62,500 nt of DNA from positions 1 to 62,500 of the forward strand of contig NW_004085893.1 in assembly GCF_000220395.1 (NCBI RefSeq), written 5' to 3'. The notes beneath the pieces were generated by a model. That model searched no databases and was not told where the DNA came from. It was given only the letters and a program-made list of their open reading frames with translations. A program made the position numbers and the translations under genes. This DNA comes from Ichthyophthirius multifiliis. Its lineage: Eukaryota; Ciliophora; Oligohymenophorea; Hymenostomatida. Positions 1 to 12,970 of this stretch are shown here, one piece after another (position 1 is the first letter of the stretch; every line of letters starts with the position of its first letter).

Positions 1-362
1 CCCTGTAGTCATTTTTTTTGTTTCCCATGTATAAAAAATGTTCTTAAAATTCAAATAAGTGTCCTCTATGTAGGGCAGAATATTAAGAAATTTAAAGAAT
101 AGATAGTAGTTATAACATTAAGAAAATTTAAATTTCAAACAAAAAAGTGAAAAAATAGGTAAACTATTTTGAGTTTGAAGAAAATTAAATAGATGAATGC
201 TGTTATATTTGTGAAACAGACCAAGACAAATAATTATTGATAATTTGTGATTGTTGTAACATAAGAGTATGTCATACTTATTGTGATGAGTAATTAATTG
301 ATTTATAAATTCCAAGACATGATTGGTTTTGTCATGAATGTAGATAATAATTAAGATAATGA
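1..362 (+). CDS. RING-PHD zinc-finger protein, 3' end only (PHRF1-like)
   Basis: The C-terminal part of a gene that enters from the left edge. At 4-45 the frame starting at base 1 encodes a RING half-site, CSHFFCFPCI. From about 57 the frame starting at base 3 encodes the partner, KCPLCRAEY, so a one-base shift lies between them in a short A run. A complete PHD finger follows at 198-344: CYICE, then LLIICDCC, CHTYC and WFCHEC, giving the Cys4-His-Cys3 ligands and the usual Trp before the last Cys pair. The stop is TGA at 360-362. A RING followed closely by a PHD finger is the arrangement of PHRF1-type nuclear proteins, which combine ubiquitin-ligase and histone-tail reading modules. The family call is inferred from domain order only. 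Confidence 0.72.
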
Positions 363-666
363 AATGTAAAAATGTGTAAAATTTATAAAATTACTAATAT
401 ATTTTATTTATTTTTATATATATAATAAATACATTTATAATATATATATTTTTTTTGTTTATTTTTTATTGTATAATAAAAAAAATATAAATAATATTCT
501 AAAAAAATTAAATAATAATTAGAAACATAAAATAATTATTAAAATTCTTTATATAATTTATAAAAATAAAATATTATTTTATATAATAAATATGTATATA
601 CATATATATAAATTTGTATATATTTAATATTAAATATATAAATATATAAATATATAAATATATAAA
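363..666. other. AT-rich spacer between convergent genes
   Basis: About 300 bases, nearly pure A/T with short TA and AAT runs, between the stop of the RING-PHD gene and the stop of the leftward kinesin-like gene. I see no coding signal. It should hold both 3' ends and poly(A) sites. Confidence 0.6.
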
Positions 667-3013
667 TCAAAATTCAATAGAGTTTTTTTTTTTAAGATTT
701 ACATTATTATTTAAGCAAATTATAGATCTAGAAGTTTAATTTATTTACGGAGAATTACAAATAGAGAATAATTTTCCTTCTTATTCACAAACACTTTCTA
801 ATGGATTTATTTCAAAAGAATATGATAATACATTTGTATTTTATTATTATTATTAAGGAAAATTTTTATATAAAGTTTCTTCTTATTTAATTTATATATT
901 ATTATTATTTTATTAATTATCTTATAATAATTATTAGGAATATTATTTATTTTATTATGTATATTATTATTATTATTTTTATTATATTGTTTTTTCTTTT
1001 TGTTAAATAAAATTATCATTTATTAATTATCCAAACAATATATTATGCATTAATTTACCGTTATTTTATTTATTATTATTATATCTGTTTTCTTGTTACT
1101 ATTATATTTCATCTATATATTAATATATAAAATATTTATATTTTTAAAATTATTTACTTTGTTAATATATTTATTTACTTATATTTATTTATTTAAAGTT
1201 TATTTTATTTTTATTATTTTCTTAATTATTATACACATTTTTATCTAATTAAACTTAATTTAAATTTCTAATTTTGTTTTATAATTATTTTAATTAATTA
1301 TTATTATCAATATTTTAAAAATTATTATTATTATTTATAATATTATTATTTTTTTATATATTATTATTAATAATATTATTTATATTTTCATTATTATTAT
1401 TATCATAATTATAATTGTAATTTTTTTTACAATTTTCATTATTATTATTATTATTTTATTACTATGCTTTTATTGTTTAATCTAATTTTACTATATTTTT
1501 ATTTTAATTTTCTGTATTCAAATTTTTATTTTCTTAACTTTATTAATATGTTATTTAGTAATTTTATAAAACATTCTTTTCAAATTAAATTTATTGTTTA
1601 TTTTCATCTTCTATTTAATCATATTTTTATATGTTATTATAATTTTATTAATTTATATTAAATATGTTTTTTTTTTATTCAACTCAATAATTTAACTTTA
1701 CAAATTATCAATTTTTAAATTTAAACTATTTATTTATATAACCTTTTCATTAATAATATTATCTTTCTATAATACAAACTTTTCTAATTTATTAATATTT
1801 TCTTTTAAATTTATAATTTCTAACTATTATTTTCTTTAATTTAACTATTTATAATAAATATATAAATATATATTTAATTAAATAATACTTCATATTCCAT
1901 TTATAGCTATTTGTTATTACTTATTTTAATAAAACAAATTTTAAGTTTTATTATTATTCTTTATTAGTCTAATTATTTTTAAATTAAATATTTTAATAAA
2001 AAATTAATATTAATACTTCTAAAACAATTTTCATTTTTTATTTTAAATCCTCATTTTCTTTAATAGTATTTTCTAATGATTAAATTTAATTTTATGTAGT
2101 AATTATTTTATTTTGCTACAAAATATTTATTTTTTAATAATCTTTTGTTAAAATATCATCTAATTCTTTCAAACTAATGATTAACTAATGATTTTCATCT
2201 ATATTTTAAAACAAATCGTTACAAAGTCTATTAAGGAAATCTTCCTAATTATCACATTATAAATTCCTCATTTTTATTTATTAATCTATACTTTAATATT
2301 TTCCATCAAAAACAAAACTTTCTGTTTATATACTTTATTATATTTACTCATTTAACGCATTAATTTAATATTATATATTGATCTTTTCTTATTTAAGTCT
2401 ATATTAATATATTATATATAAATTTATATCTAAATTTTAATTATACTTTTCTTCTAATGAAGTATTAGCAGTTGATTATACATTTATACTTTATATATTA
2501 GAACATGTTTATATAGAATTATAACTAATTATTTAACTATCATTTTTAAAGTTCCGACTTTTTGTAGAAATGTTGTCTTATTCAGGTTTTAATTAAATAT
2601 TGCTTTTTAAAATTGTTTGTATATTTTTATCTTAATAATTTATTAAATCATATATAAAATTTAAAATTTCTAAATCTTTTTCAAAATATTACTTTTATTG
2701 ACATAAAAATATCATAGTACTTGTTTAATAGTTATTTTCTAATTTAAAAATAAAATATTAAATATAGATATATAAATATATATATTATTAAACTATAAAA
2801 TATATATATATATATATATATATATTTAAATTTTTATTTATATTTATAAATATTTTAATTTATATAATTTTTTTTTATACCATATATATACTGATAAGTT
2901 ATTTTATTTTTATAAATTAAATTTCTTATATTCTAATCTTTGTTTTATTGTTCATTTAATTTTTTTTAAACTTAATCTTCATAATTTACTTAATTTATTT
3001 TAAAATATTTAAT

Positions 3014-3050
<37 letters not shown>

Positions 3051-3789
3051 TACTTTAATTTTGCTTTAAATTATCATTTATATTAAAATTTATAATAGAA
3101 AAACATGATTAAATAATAGAATTATTTTACTCATTAGTTTATTAAATTTAAAACAACATTATATTTGTTTTTAATTTATTTGGATTATTTTTTTTTTCAA
3201 ATTAATTATTAATTTTCCTACATACTTATGATAATAATTATTCCCCAAAATTAATATTTTCAATCATATATTCTTTAAAATCAAAGTTATTTATATTTTT
3301 TCCTTATGTTTAACTATTACATAATAAATTTCGAAAGTTTTTATTTTAAACTTCAATAAAAGACAATTTTAAATTGCACTTTTACATATCTAAATTATTA
3401 ATTAAATATTTTAAACTCAAATAGCATACACCATAAATATTTTAATTTTCTTAATTTTTAAAACCGAAAAGTAAACTATTTATATATAAATCTTAAGAGC
3501 CATAAATAAAAAAATTCGAATTTATTCCTCTTAATGTGTTATTTAATAAAGGAAAAATAGTATTTTAGAAAATATTTTAATTATCAACCCTTTTGTCTTA
3601 GTTTGAATAAATTTTATAAAATTAATATTGCTATTTTATTTAGTTATTTTTATTTAAAAATAAAGTATTTGAATTTAATTCTATTGATAATGGATTTTCA
3701 GTATTGTATATTAAATCATTTTATATAGGAAAATAGTTTAAATTTATATTTACTTTATTTGATTTTTAATTATTTATATTTGTAATCAT
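667..3789 (-). CDS. Kinesin-like protein with eroded P-loop and N/Q-rich tail
   Basis: The ATG is at 3789-3787 and the TGA at 669-667. GT-AG introns at 2989-3053, 2739-2880, 1969-2016 and 1845-1920 join five exons in consistent phase, giving about 930 residues. The first ~300 residues follow the kinesin motor order: the NIFQNTIFPLLNNTLRGIN strand/helix, FFIYGSQDLYINSLLFG where FAYGQTGSGKTYTM is expected, LSFIEVQNKNFRNLL for the EIYNE..DLL segment, EYMIENINFGEQLL, and a final FLCQQ..F-type strand. The P-loop Gly/Lys/Thr are gone, so ATP binding is doubtful. A coiled coil follows (repeated LNLKIDNLQSQIIEL-like heptads), then a long Asn/Gln-rich tail. One base appears to be missing in an A10 run at 1667-1676. 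Residual motor identity is inferred from motif order; a divergent pseudo-motor is the best description. Confidence 0.7.
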
Positions 3790-3831
3790 TTTTAAATTTA
3801 ATGTTTTTTTTTTATTTAAAAGAAATTATAA

Positions 3832-3868
<37 letters not shown>

Positions 3869-5593
3869 TATTATACATGTATTAATTATTAATATTTATT
3901 ATAAAAAATTTAAATATTCATAAATTTCTTTTTAAATAATAAAAAAAAACGCATTTTTTCAATATTATTTTTTATTTATTTTAATAAAAATAAAAAAAAA
4001 TTAATAGTTATATACAAATATTTTTTTAAAATAAACCTATATTATAATAAATTTAATTTTTTTTTTTATTATAATATTTACTTTTATTTTAATAAAATCA
4101 TCAAACTAATATTTAATCATATTTAAAATAAAAAAAAGTGACTTAAACATTTAAATTATCATTTTTTCCTATTTAAATAAATAATATTAATGATATCATA
4201 TTATTGGCTTTATTTATATTCATAAATTATCATAATTTATTAAAGTTAATTAAATTATTTACATAATATTCATATATTTATTTAAAATAAATTAACTTTA
4301 GATCTCTATAAAGCTTATAAATTTCTTAATAATAAAAAAATAACCTTTCATATTAGCTATATTGCTACTATAAATTCTAAAAAATATTACAAAAAACTTA
4401 TAAAATTCTCTATAATTAATTAGATTTCCTAGTTTTTATCTTATTTATATTATAAAAGTTAATTATTCACTAAAAATGATTATAAAAGTAAACATTTTAT
4501 AATTTAAAATTAATTAATTTTTTAAAAATTTTGATTTAAATCTTTAATAATAAAATAGCTAGTGTAAATTTTATATTTAATGTTAATATAGATTAAATTT
4601 TTTAATGATTTAAAAAAAATAGAATTATATATGCAAAAATATTATAAATTTAAGTTCTTTTGTAAATAAATAATATATTTTAGATGTTGATAATCTTGTT
4701 TTAATTCTAATATAATTTTTACTAATAAAAAAATAGCTAAATTTAAATAAGTAACATGTAATTAAATATAATAAATTTTAATACTAATTTATTGGTTCTT
4801 AAAATATGTTAATTATATTATGAAATAAAAGATAAGCCATATTAGATATTAATAATTTTCTCTATAAATTAAATAAGCATAAAAAAATATATAAATATTT
4901 ATACATAAAGTCATATATGTAAATATTTTAAATATTTTTTATTTATATAATATCTTTTATTTATATGATTGTTCATTTTTTTTATGCTTTTATAAATCAT
5001 ATCAATTATATTATATTATAAATTTATTTATATTAATAATGAATAACTTAATTTTCTATTAAAAAATTAAATTTAAAAGATGATTTTTATTTAAATTATT
5101 ATTCTTTTTTTCATTATACAAAAAAAAAAAATTCATTTAATTAAATTAAATAATATTTATGTAATAAAATATAAATTCTTGAATCAATAAACATATTTCT
5201 AAAATTTTAAAATATTATATTTAATTATTTACTCATCGAATGAAAAAATTAAAAAAATATTAGTCTATAATAAGAAAATTAAATATATATAAAAAAATAG
5301 GGCTAAAAAAAAAATATATAAAAAAAAAATTTACCTTAAATACTAAATAATTACTTAAAAAAATTATATTTAATGACAAAATTAAAAAAAAATATATATA
5401 AATTTTATTAATTTAAATTTAATCAAGTTTAATTTTATTATATAATGTTACATTTAAATTTAAATAATAGTTTTATTTATTTAATAAATAATATAATATA
5501 TATATATATTTATATATATATATATAAATATATATAGATTATATTTTCATATATATTATTATTATTTTTTTATAAATAAAAATATTAATATTA
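3790..5593. other. 1.8 kb divergent spacer between two kinesin-like genes
   Basis: Both flanking genes start here and read outward, so their promoters must lie in this stretch. It is low-complexity A/T with a (TA)14 tract at about 3835-3862. I find no open frame with recognisable protein character and no structured RNA. Confidence 0.5.
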
Positions 5594-6174
5594 ATGGAAA
5601 AAAAAATTATTTTATCAATACGTATAAAACCTTAGACAAATAATTAAATTTATGATAAAAATTAAAAGCAGATAATTTTAAATAATTTAAAATATGTAAA
5701 TATCTTTTAAGAAAAATAATAAGTTGAATAAGATGTAGAATTTTCACAAAAATAATTTTCATAAAAAAAACTTTCAAAAAGTATAATAAGTTAATCATCC
5801 ATCTCATCTTTTTCAAATACATATAAAAAAGTATAATAACAATTAATAAATGAAAAAGTTAATGTATATGTATCTAAAATAACTAAAAATAACTTAAACC
5901 CTTAGCTTTTATTATATAATAAAAATGGAATATAATAAGATTTATTGAATATATATATGAAAAGCGATAAATAAATTGAAATTTAGAAAAATATAGTATT
6001 ACCTATATCTAAAATATATTAATATGACGTTGCTTTTTCATAAGAAACAACCTAAGAAGTTTTATATTAATAACTTTTCTAAAAAAAGTAGTTTCAGCAT
6101 TAAATGGTATGAATTCTACTTTATTTATATTAGGAACATAATAGTATAAATATATTTATATCTATATATTTATA

Positions 6175-6231
<57 letters not shown>

Positions 6232-7881
6232 ATTTAAATAGTTCTGGAAGAAATTATACATTATTAGGATAAATTAATCCTTTAAATAATAAAATAATAA
6301 ATAAAGGATTAAGTGTTGTTACTTGTGAAGAATTACTTAATTTAATTTAGCTTTCTAAATAATACATAAGATCAAGAAAAGCCATCTAAAATGGAATTTT
6401 TTACGATCTTTCTTTATAAATATATTGTGTTAATTAAAATAATACATTTGATTTATTGGCTAATAAAGAAGATTAATAATAATAATAATATAATACAAAA
6501 ATAATTACAAATATAGACGAATATATTAGATATTATAAATAAGCATAAAATAGATTAAAAATGTTAAGAAATTAATATAAAGAATAAAACTTTATTTAAA
6601 ATACTTCTTTATTTATTAGATTAATAATATTTAAGTATGATAAAAAAATATAAAAAAATAAAATAAAATATATAATAATATATAATTATATCATATATAT
6701 AAAAATATAAAATTATATATAGAAATAATATATAGTTTAGTAATGTTAATTTTATATAATTACAAAATTTTAATTTATAAAAGAATAATCTTACTTAAAT
6801 ATTTACTTATTTAAACTAAACTGAAAAATCTTAGAATAGATAATAAAAAAGGGTTTTTTATCAAGATTAAACTATTTAAAAAATAAGTGAATGTTTTAGT
6901 TCTAGATATAATCATTATGCTGTATTACTAGGTACATTAAATTCAGTATTTAGTTCTTAATTAGAAGAATAATTATTAGAAGTAAAAAAATATATATATA
7001 TATATAATATATTTAAAAAAATAAATATATATATTTATATATATTTTATAGTAAATATCATAAATGAGAGAATGTCAATAATAAATAGAACATATAGATC
7101 TTATTTAATAATTATAAAAATTTAAAAATTATAATTAAAAATAATAAAAAGTATAAAATAAAATGATAATTTATCAGATATAAACTTTTAAAATTTAAAC
7201 GAAATATTATAAAATATATATAAAAGTAAAGAATTTATTGAAAAAATGCCTGAAACATAAAAAATGGAATGGATTGAAAATTAATTAGATAAAGTTTAAT
7301 AATTTTAAGATAAAATAAATCTATTAAAAAAACCATAAAATGAAGATTATTAGAAATAAATAATTGAAGTAAAGCTCTTTTTGAACTAATTAAAAATAAA
7401 TAAATTAATAATTAAAATAATGAAAGCTCATAACCATCAGATGAATTAAATATATAAGTCAAAAATTAATTAGAAGATATGAAAAAAATATATTATATTA
7501 ATAAAAAAATTTGGTTAATGATAATAATTTATATCTATAAAATTAAATTAAAAATCAAAATAATAAATATTTGATAAAAAGCGCATTAAATATTGAAAAT
7601 TAATAAAATTTTGAAAATTCAGAAATTTCATAAAAATAAAAAATAATGTATTTTTTTTAATATAAATAAATAATAAATTTATTAAATAAATAAATTAAGA
7701 AATAATTTGAAATAAGATATTCAAAATAATTTAAATGAATAAAATAAACTATAATAAGAAAATTAAAAAGAAAGATAGAAAGTAAATTTAATAAAAAAAT
7801 TAAAACATAAATAAATAAAAAAAAATATATATAATATTAAAAACATATAATATAAAATTAAAAATATTTATAAATTTATTA

Positions 7882-7916
<35 letters not shown>

Positions 7917-8060
7917 TAAATATATTAATTTTTAAATATTTAAATATATATATTATAGTAAAAAAGATAAATTTAATTACTCTAATAATCTTTAAGTTAT
8001 TTTAATAATGAAATAAGAAAAATTACAAATAAAAAAATGCAATATTAATTTATATAATGA
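5594..8060 (+). CDS. Second kinesin-like protein with altered P-loop
   Basis: The ATG at 5594 begins MEKKIILSIRIKPQT, resembling the first motor strand of kinesins. Introns at 6144-6241, 6635-6740, 6982-7051 and 7782-7958 keep phase; TGA is at 8058-8060; the product is about 670 residues. Motor landmarks in order: YDVAFSQETTQEVLYQQLF, VVSALNGMNSTLFILG, then GTQYSGRNYTLLG in the P-loop position, where Lys-Thr of GKT is Arg-Asn, then NKGLSVVT, NNTFDLL, and VNFIQLQNF in place of LNLVDLAGSE. The rest is coiled coil, including LRNNLKQDIQNNLNEQNK. About five one-base shifts at A or T runs are needed (for example A7 at 6081-6087, T5 at 7378-7382, T8 near 7655). Its head-to-head neighbour is also a degenerate kinesin, so the two may be diverged paralogues. 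Active transport seems unlikely without a normal P-loop. Confidence 0.68.
6182..6228. repeat. (TA)n tract inside kinesin-like intron 1
   Basis: About 23 TA units making up half of the 98-nt intron that splits the P-loop codons of the kinesin-like gene. Confidence 0.9.
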
Positions 8061-8191
8061 TAGAAATAATATATATAAATTTAAAAATAATTATAATACT
8101 ATTATTTTAAAAATATTCATATAAATATATCTTTTACATATTTTATATTTAAAATAAAACTAAAATATATAAAAAAATAAATAATTTTTTT

Positions 8192-9624
8192 TCATTTCTA
8201 AGACACAACAGAATAAAGTAAAGTTTAAATTTATATTTAATTCTTAATTATCTAACTTTTAACATTACTAACTTTATTTTTCTTATCATTTATTTTCTCT
8301 TCAATTTCTGAAATCTAATCAATAAGTGGTTAAAGATACTCTTCTGTAATTTTTAATTCATTTTACATTTTTTCCTTTGATCCTTTATATTATTTTGTCC
8401 AATAATCTAATTCATTATTCATACTTTCTATATCATCTGAAATAAATTCAAGTGATTTACCCAAAGGATTTGCGTTTTTTGAAATTTCCTAAACCATTTA
8501 TAATAAAGCTTAAATGTCATTTTAATTATTACTACTACTATTATTATTAGTAGTATTATTATTACTATTATTAGCATTATTATTATTAATAGTAGTATTT
8601 TCATTTTTTTTTTGCCTTTTCTTAATTACATTTTAATTTAATTACCTTAAACATCTTCTCCTTCTTGTTAATTTGCATTTTAATTCATGTTTTGATTTTT
8701 TCCGGTTTAATTTAATCCATCATTTAAGGCTTCTTATGTAAATTTAGAGTGTCCTTTTCCACTTAAATTGATGTTCTTATTAGTATTTCCTTAATTATTT
8801 ATACCTTCATTTTCTTCTTCATTTGCGTTATTATTGGTCCCTTCTGCTATTACACCTGAAGTTCCTTTACCTTTATGTGTATTTTCCACTACTTTGGAGT
8901 TATCTTAGACTTTTGGAGGAGCTCGCATAGAACTAGTAGGTCTTTATTAAGCTACTTTAGTCTATTATTATTAAATTTAAGGAGCTTCTTTTTTTTATTA
9001 TTATTAAATAGGAGGTGCTTCGATTTCTACTGTAGATTTTTTTTAAAGAGGTTATTTTTTTTCTTCTTATTTTTTTTCTTCTTATTTTTTCTCTTCTATT
9101 TTTTTTTTTATTCAACTTTTATTAAGGCTTTTCCTATACTTTTTCAGCCGGTTTTTCCTATTATTTTCAGCAGGCTTCTCCTATGTTTTTTCCTAAGCAC
9201 TTCCTTCTTTTTACGAATATTTAGCCAATAATTTTTTTATAATTTTAGGTCCATTTTTGTTTATTTCGGGTGTAGTAGCCGATCTATGTAACTCTATAAG
9301 AAAGATATTAGTATTTTCAGGTTCTAAACCAGCAACAATTTTATTTGGTTTCGCTGGTAATTCTTATTTTATAGCATATTGCGTTAGATCTATTATTTTC
9401 TTTAAAAATGTTATCTTTTAATCACGGTTTTGGTAAAATTAAGAGTTTTTTTCTTCATCAGTGTATAAACCTTCACCAAATCCTGTAGCATCAGTAGTAG
9501 CCATTACAATGTCAAATAAATATTAAAAGGGAGGCTTTTGTAGAAGCTTATCACGCATTTTAGGTTTTTAAAATAATCCCTCAAATGCTTTTATTGTTGG
9601 TTCCCAAAAATTTTCTTCTGCCAT
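8192..9624 (-). CDS. IFT54: Intraflagellar transport protein IFT54 (TRAF3IP1/DYF-11)
   Basis: The ATG is at 9624-9622 and the stop at 8194-8192; no intron; 477 residues once three homopolymer shifts are allowed. IFT54 is an IFT-B subunit that binds tubulin or microtubules through an N-terminal calponin-like domain and IFT20 through a C-terminal coiled coil. The N-terminus carries the family signature KLLQKPPFQYLFDIV, then TGFGEGLYTDEE, then KIVAGLEPENTNIFL, closely matching animal IFT54. The middle is a Lys/Glu-rich linker with QEKPAE-type repeats and an N-rich patch. The C-terminal ~130 residues form the conserved coil: SMNNELDYWTKQYKGSKEKM, then LQPLIDQISEIEEKI. Shifts lie in A/T runs (about 9168, 9110-9120 and the T10 at 8604-8613) and do not interrupt the conserved ends. 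It converges on the kinesin-like gene with only 131 bases between stops. Confidence 0.93.
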
Positions 9625-12600
9625 TATTGTTTTTTTAATTTTTTTATTTTTTTCTTCTTTGATTTAAATATTTTGAAATTTTTTTATATATTTTTAATTT
9701 TTATGAATATAATTTTTTTGTTTTGTTTAATAAATAATATATAACTTAAAAATTTTTATTAGTAATATTTATTTTATTTAATTAAATAAAATTTCTTAAA
9801 GATAAATATATATTTTATATTTGAAAAATATTATATATTATATTTGAAAAATATTATATATTATATGTTTTAAAAAGTGAAACTAAAATTTATTGTTTTA
9901 TTTTTTTTTAGAAATAAAAATATATATATATATATAATTAATATTATTTTTTTTTTAAAATAAAATTATATTATATTTAATTATATAATTATTTTATTTT
10001 ATTTTTTTATAGAATTTCTTAATTATATTTTATTTATTAAATAAATTATTTTATATATATAAAAATAATTACTTTAATATTTATTTATTTTTATAATATA
10101 TACAAATATTTCTTATATCTTATTTAATATTCATGATCTTTTTATAAAATAATTTTTTTTTATAATTTATAGTTAAATTATAATAATTAAATTTATATAT
10201 TATAAAAGTTTAGAACATTTATTATATGCCTATTTTTTTATTATGATATTTATAAATGTCATAATTCTATAATTTTATAATATATTATATTATAATTTTA
10301 TTGTTTAATTATTATAAATATACAATTAATTATCTCTATTTATTTTATTTTAAATATTGTTGGTTATTATTATGTCTTTATTTGACAAATATAGTATTCC
10401 TTTTGTTTATTTTATATATTTAAATAATCGCTTTCAAATATAATTAATAAAGATTATTAATTATTAAGGTTTAAATAATATATTTTTTTATTTATTTTTA
10501 ACTATAATTGATATTTTAATTATATAGAAAAAATTTTCATTCAAATTTGGTATACAGATAAATTTTATAAATAATTAAGGTTATAACTATTATTAATGTC
10601 ATTAAAATTCTAAAAATTTGATATTGTTTTGCTGAAATTTTATTATTTTATTTCATTTTTATTATTAGCATAATGTCTATTATAATCATTTATAGATGAT
10701 TATTATTAACTGTTTTATTACTGTTAAGAATAAGTTTTTTAAAAAGATAGTTCCTTTTCAATTTAAGAAGGAGCATAAAGATACCTCCTTCTCTAAATAT
10801 TTTCCTTTCTTTTCTTAAATATTTAAAAAGAAAATTACTACTACTCTTCACACTATACTTTTTATAACTTTATTAATTTATAATTATATTAATTTTCATA
10901 TGAAGGTTTGTAATTATTTTATATGTTCTTTTTAATTTATAGATAATTTAATTGATTATTAATATGATTATATTCATATTTATTTTAATAAAGACTGTCA
11001 ATGTGCATTAAAATAAACTAAATTACTTTTTAATTAAATATATATTTTGGTGTTTTTTATTTTAATAGAAAAAAAAGTAATAAAAATATAAGATATAAAA
11101 ATTAATAGTTAGATATTTATATAATTAAATATATAAAAATTTATATATTTATATATTTATATATATATATATTTATATATATAATTTTATATATATATAT
11201 TATTATTAATATAGAAAAAATATTATCAGGATTAATAATATATAATCATAAAAGATTTTCTGAATTATATATTTATATTTATTTTATACAGTATATTAAT
11301 AAATAACAATTATTTAAAAGTTATTAATATTTTAAAATTAATATTAAATATTATATATTTTTACATTTTTATTTATAGTAAATAATATTAATTAATTTTT
11401 TATTTTTTATTATAATATAAACATTAAATCATTTGATAAATATATATATTGCTATATTGCATTTTATTTTAATATATATTTTTAATATATTATTTTCTAA
11501 ATCTAATTAATGTAGCATATATTTATCAAAATAAATATTTATATAGAATTTAACTATATTGTTAATATTAAAACAATTTGATATCTTTTTCTTTTTTGGT
11601 AAGAATTGGCCTAATTATTACTTATATATATCATTTTTTTTCTTTTTTAATATATATTCTTTATTTATTATAGAAAAAAAAGTATATTATTTCGAAACAT
11701 GTATATGCCCTACTTATTTTTTATTATAGTCTAGTATATTTAACTAATAATAATACCAGTAACATAAATTTAATTTAAGAAAGTATTCATTAAAACATTA
11801 TAACTTTATAATTAAAATTACAAAGTTGCATTGCATTTACTAATAATTTTTTACCTTAATAATAATTTTTTTTCGCAATATAAGGTTGATAATAACATTA
11901 AGAAAATAAAAATATATCGAATAATTTATATAATAAAAACTATATATTAAAAATAAGAAATTTCAAAAAAACTATCTAAATAATATGAATAAGAATAAAG
12001 ATAAAAAAAACAATTGAATTTTATTAGTATATTAAATAAAATAATTAAATTAAATAAACAAAAGTAATAACATTTATTCATAGATAATTTAATAAACATA
12101 AAAAAATTAATAATCATAAAAATTTATATGAAATTACAATAAATATTAATAATGAAATTTCGAAATAAAGTAATAATATATACAATAATAATCTTAATTT
12201 TTTTTTTATAAAAATAAATCTATAAATAATAATCATATTCATTGAAGCTAAAAATTTCACCAAAATTATCAAAGGTGCACTGCTAAAGAGTTTTAAAACA
12301 AGGAAACAGTAAAATTTTAATATATTAAAATATTATTTTCGGAAATAAAAGAAAAAAAATATATATATTTTATAAAATTAAAAAAATAGTTTTTTATATA
12401 ATTTTAAAAAAATATCTTTTATAAAAAATTTGAATTAAAATTTTATAATGAAATTTTTTTTTTAATCTATTTAAATTATTTATTTTGATGTGAAAATAAT
12501 TTTTTAATTAATTAAATAAATATATTTAATAAATAAATAACGCTAATATTCCTAATATCTCAATAAAAAAATTATTTAATATTATATTAAACAAGAATTA

Positions 12601-12970
12601 CAATATAAGTAAAGTCTATATTTAAAAATAATATATAAGAGAAAGAAAAGTGAGAGAAGATAAATTATTTAATTTTGTACAGACAATATGAAAATAATTT
12701 TAGTTTAATATATATATATATAATATAATAAATATTGCTAGTATATATATTATATATATTTATATATATATATAATATTTTTATTTATAAATATAATTAT
12801 ATGTATTTTTTATAAATTTATACAAACATATGTTATATAATAAAAAAATACAATTAAAAAATATTAATTTTAATCTATTATAATATATAATTTTATAAAA
12901 TTTGTTTATTTTTAATTAAAAAACCATAATTTATATTTTAAATTTAACAATTAATTTCAAATAATAAAAT
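9625..12970. other. 3.3 kb gene-poor region
   Basis: Mostly A/T with dispersed TGA in all frames. The stretch 11870-12330 is open on the minus strand for about 145 codons with a hydrophobic translation, but this length is not surprising at this composition and no family is recognisable. The stem-loop at 10766-10792 is listed separately. The promoters of IFT54 and the cyclin must lie at the two ends. Confidence 0.4.
10766..10792. repeat. Short GC-containing hairpin
   Basis: A perfect 8-bp inverted repeat, AGAAGGAG at 10766-10773 and CTCCTTCT at 10785-10792, with an 11-base loop. It sits in one of the few G/C-containing patches of an otherwise A/T spacer. The function is unknown. Confidence 0.5.

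Noticed and set aside
7300-9200. CRISPR-like or other spaced repeats
   Set aside because: The repeated A/T words are low-complexity codon runs (Lys, Asn, Gln) and lack constant unit length.
8875-9231. A plus-strand frame of 118 codons rich in Leu, Phe and Ser
   Set aside because: It is the antisense of the IFT54 linker. The minus strand carries clear family motifs on both sides.
11870-12330. Minus-strand open stretch of about 145 codons with hydrophobic translation
   Set aside because: TGA is rare at this composition, so open frames of this size occur by chance. No start, splice signals or family could be supported.
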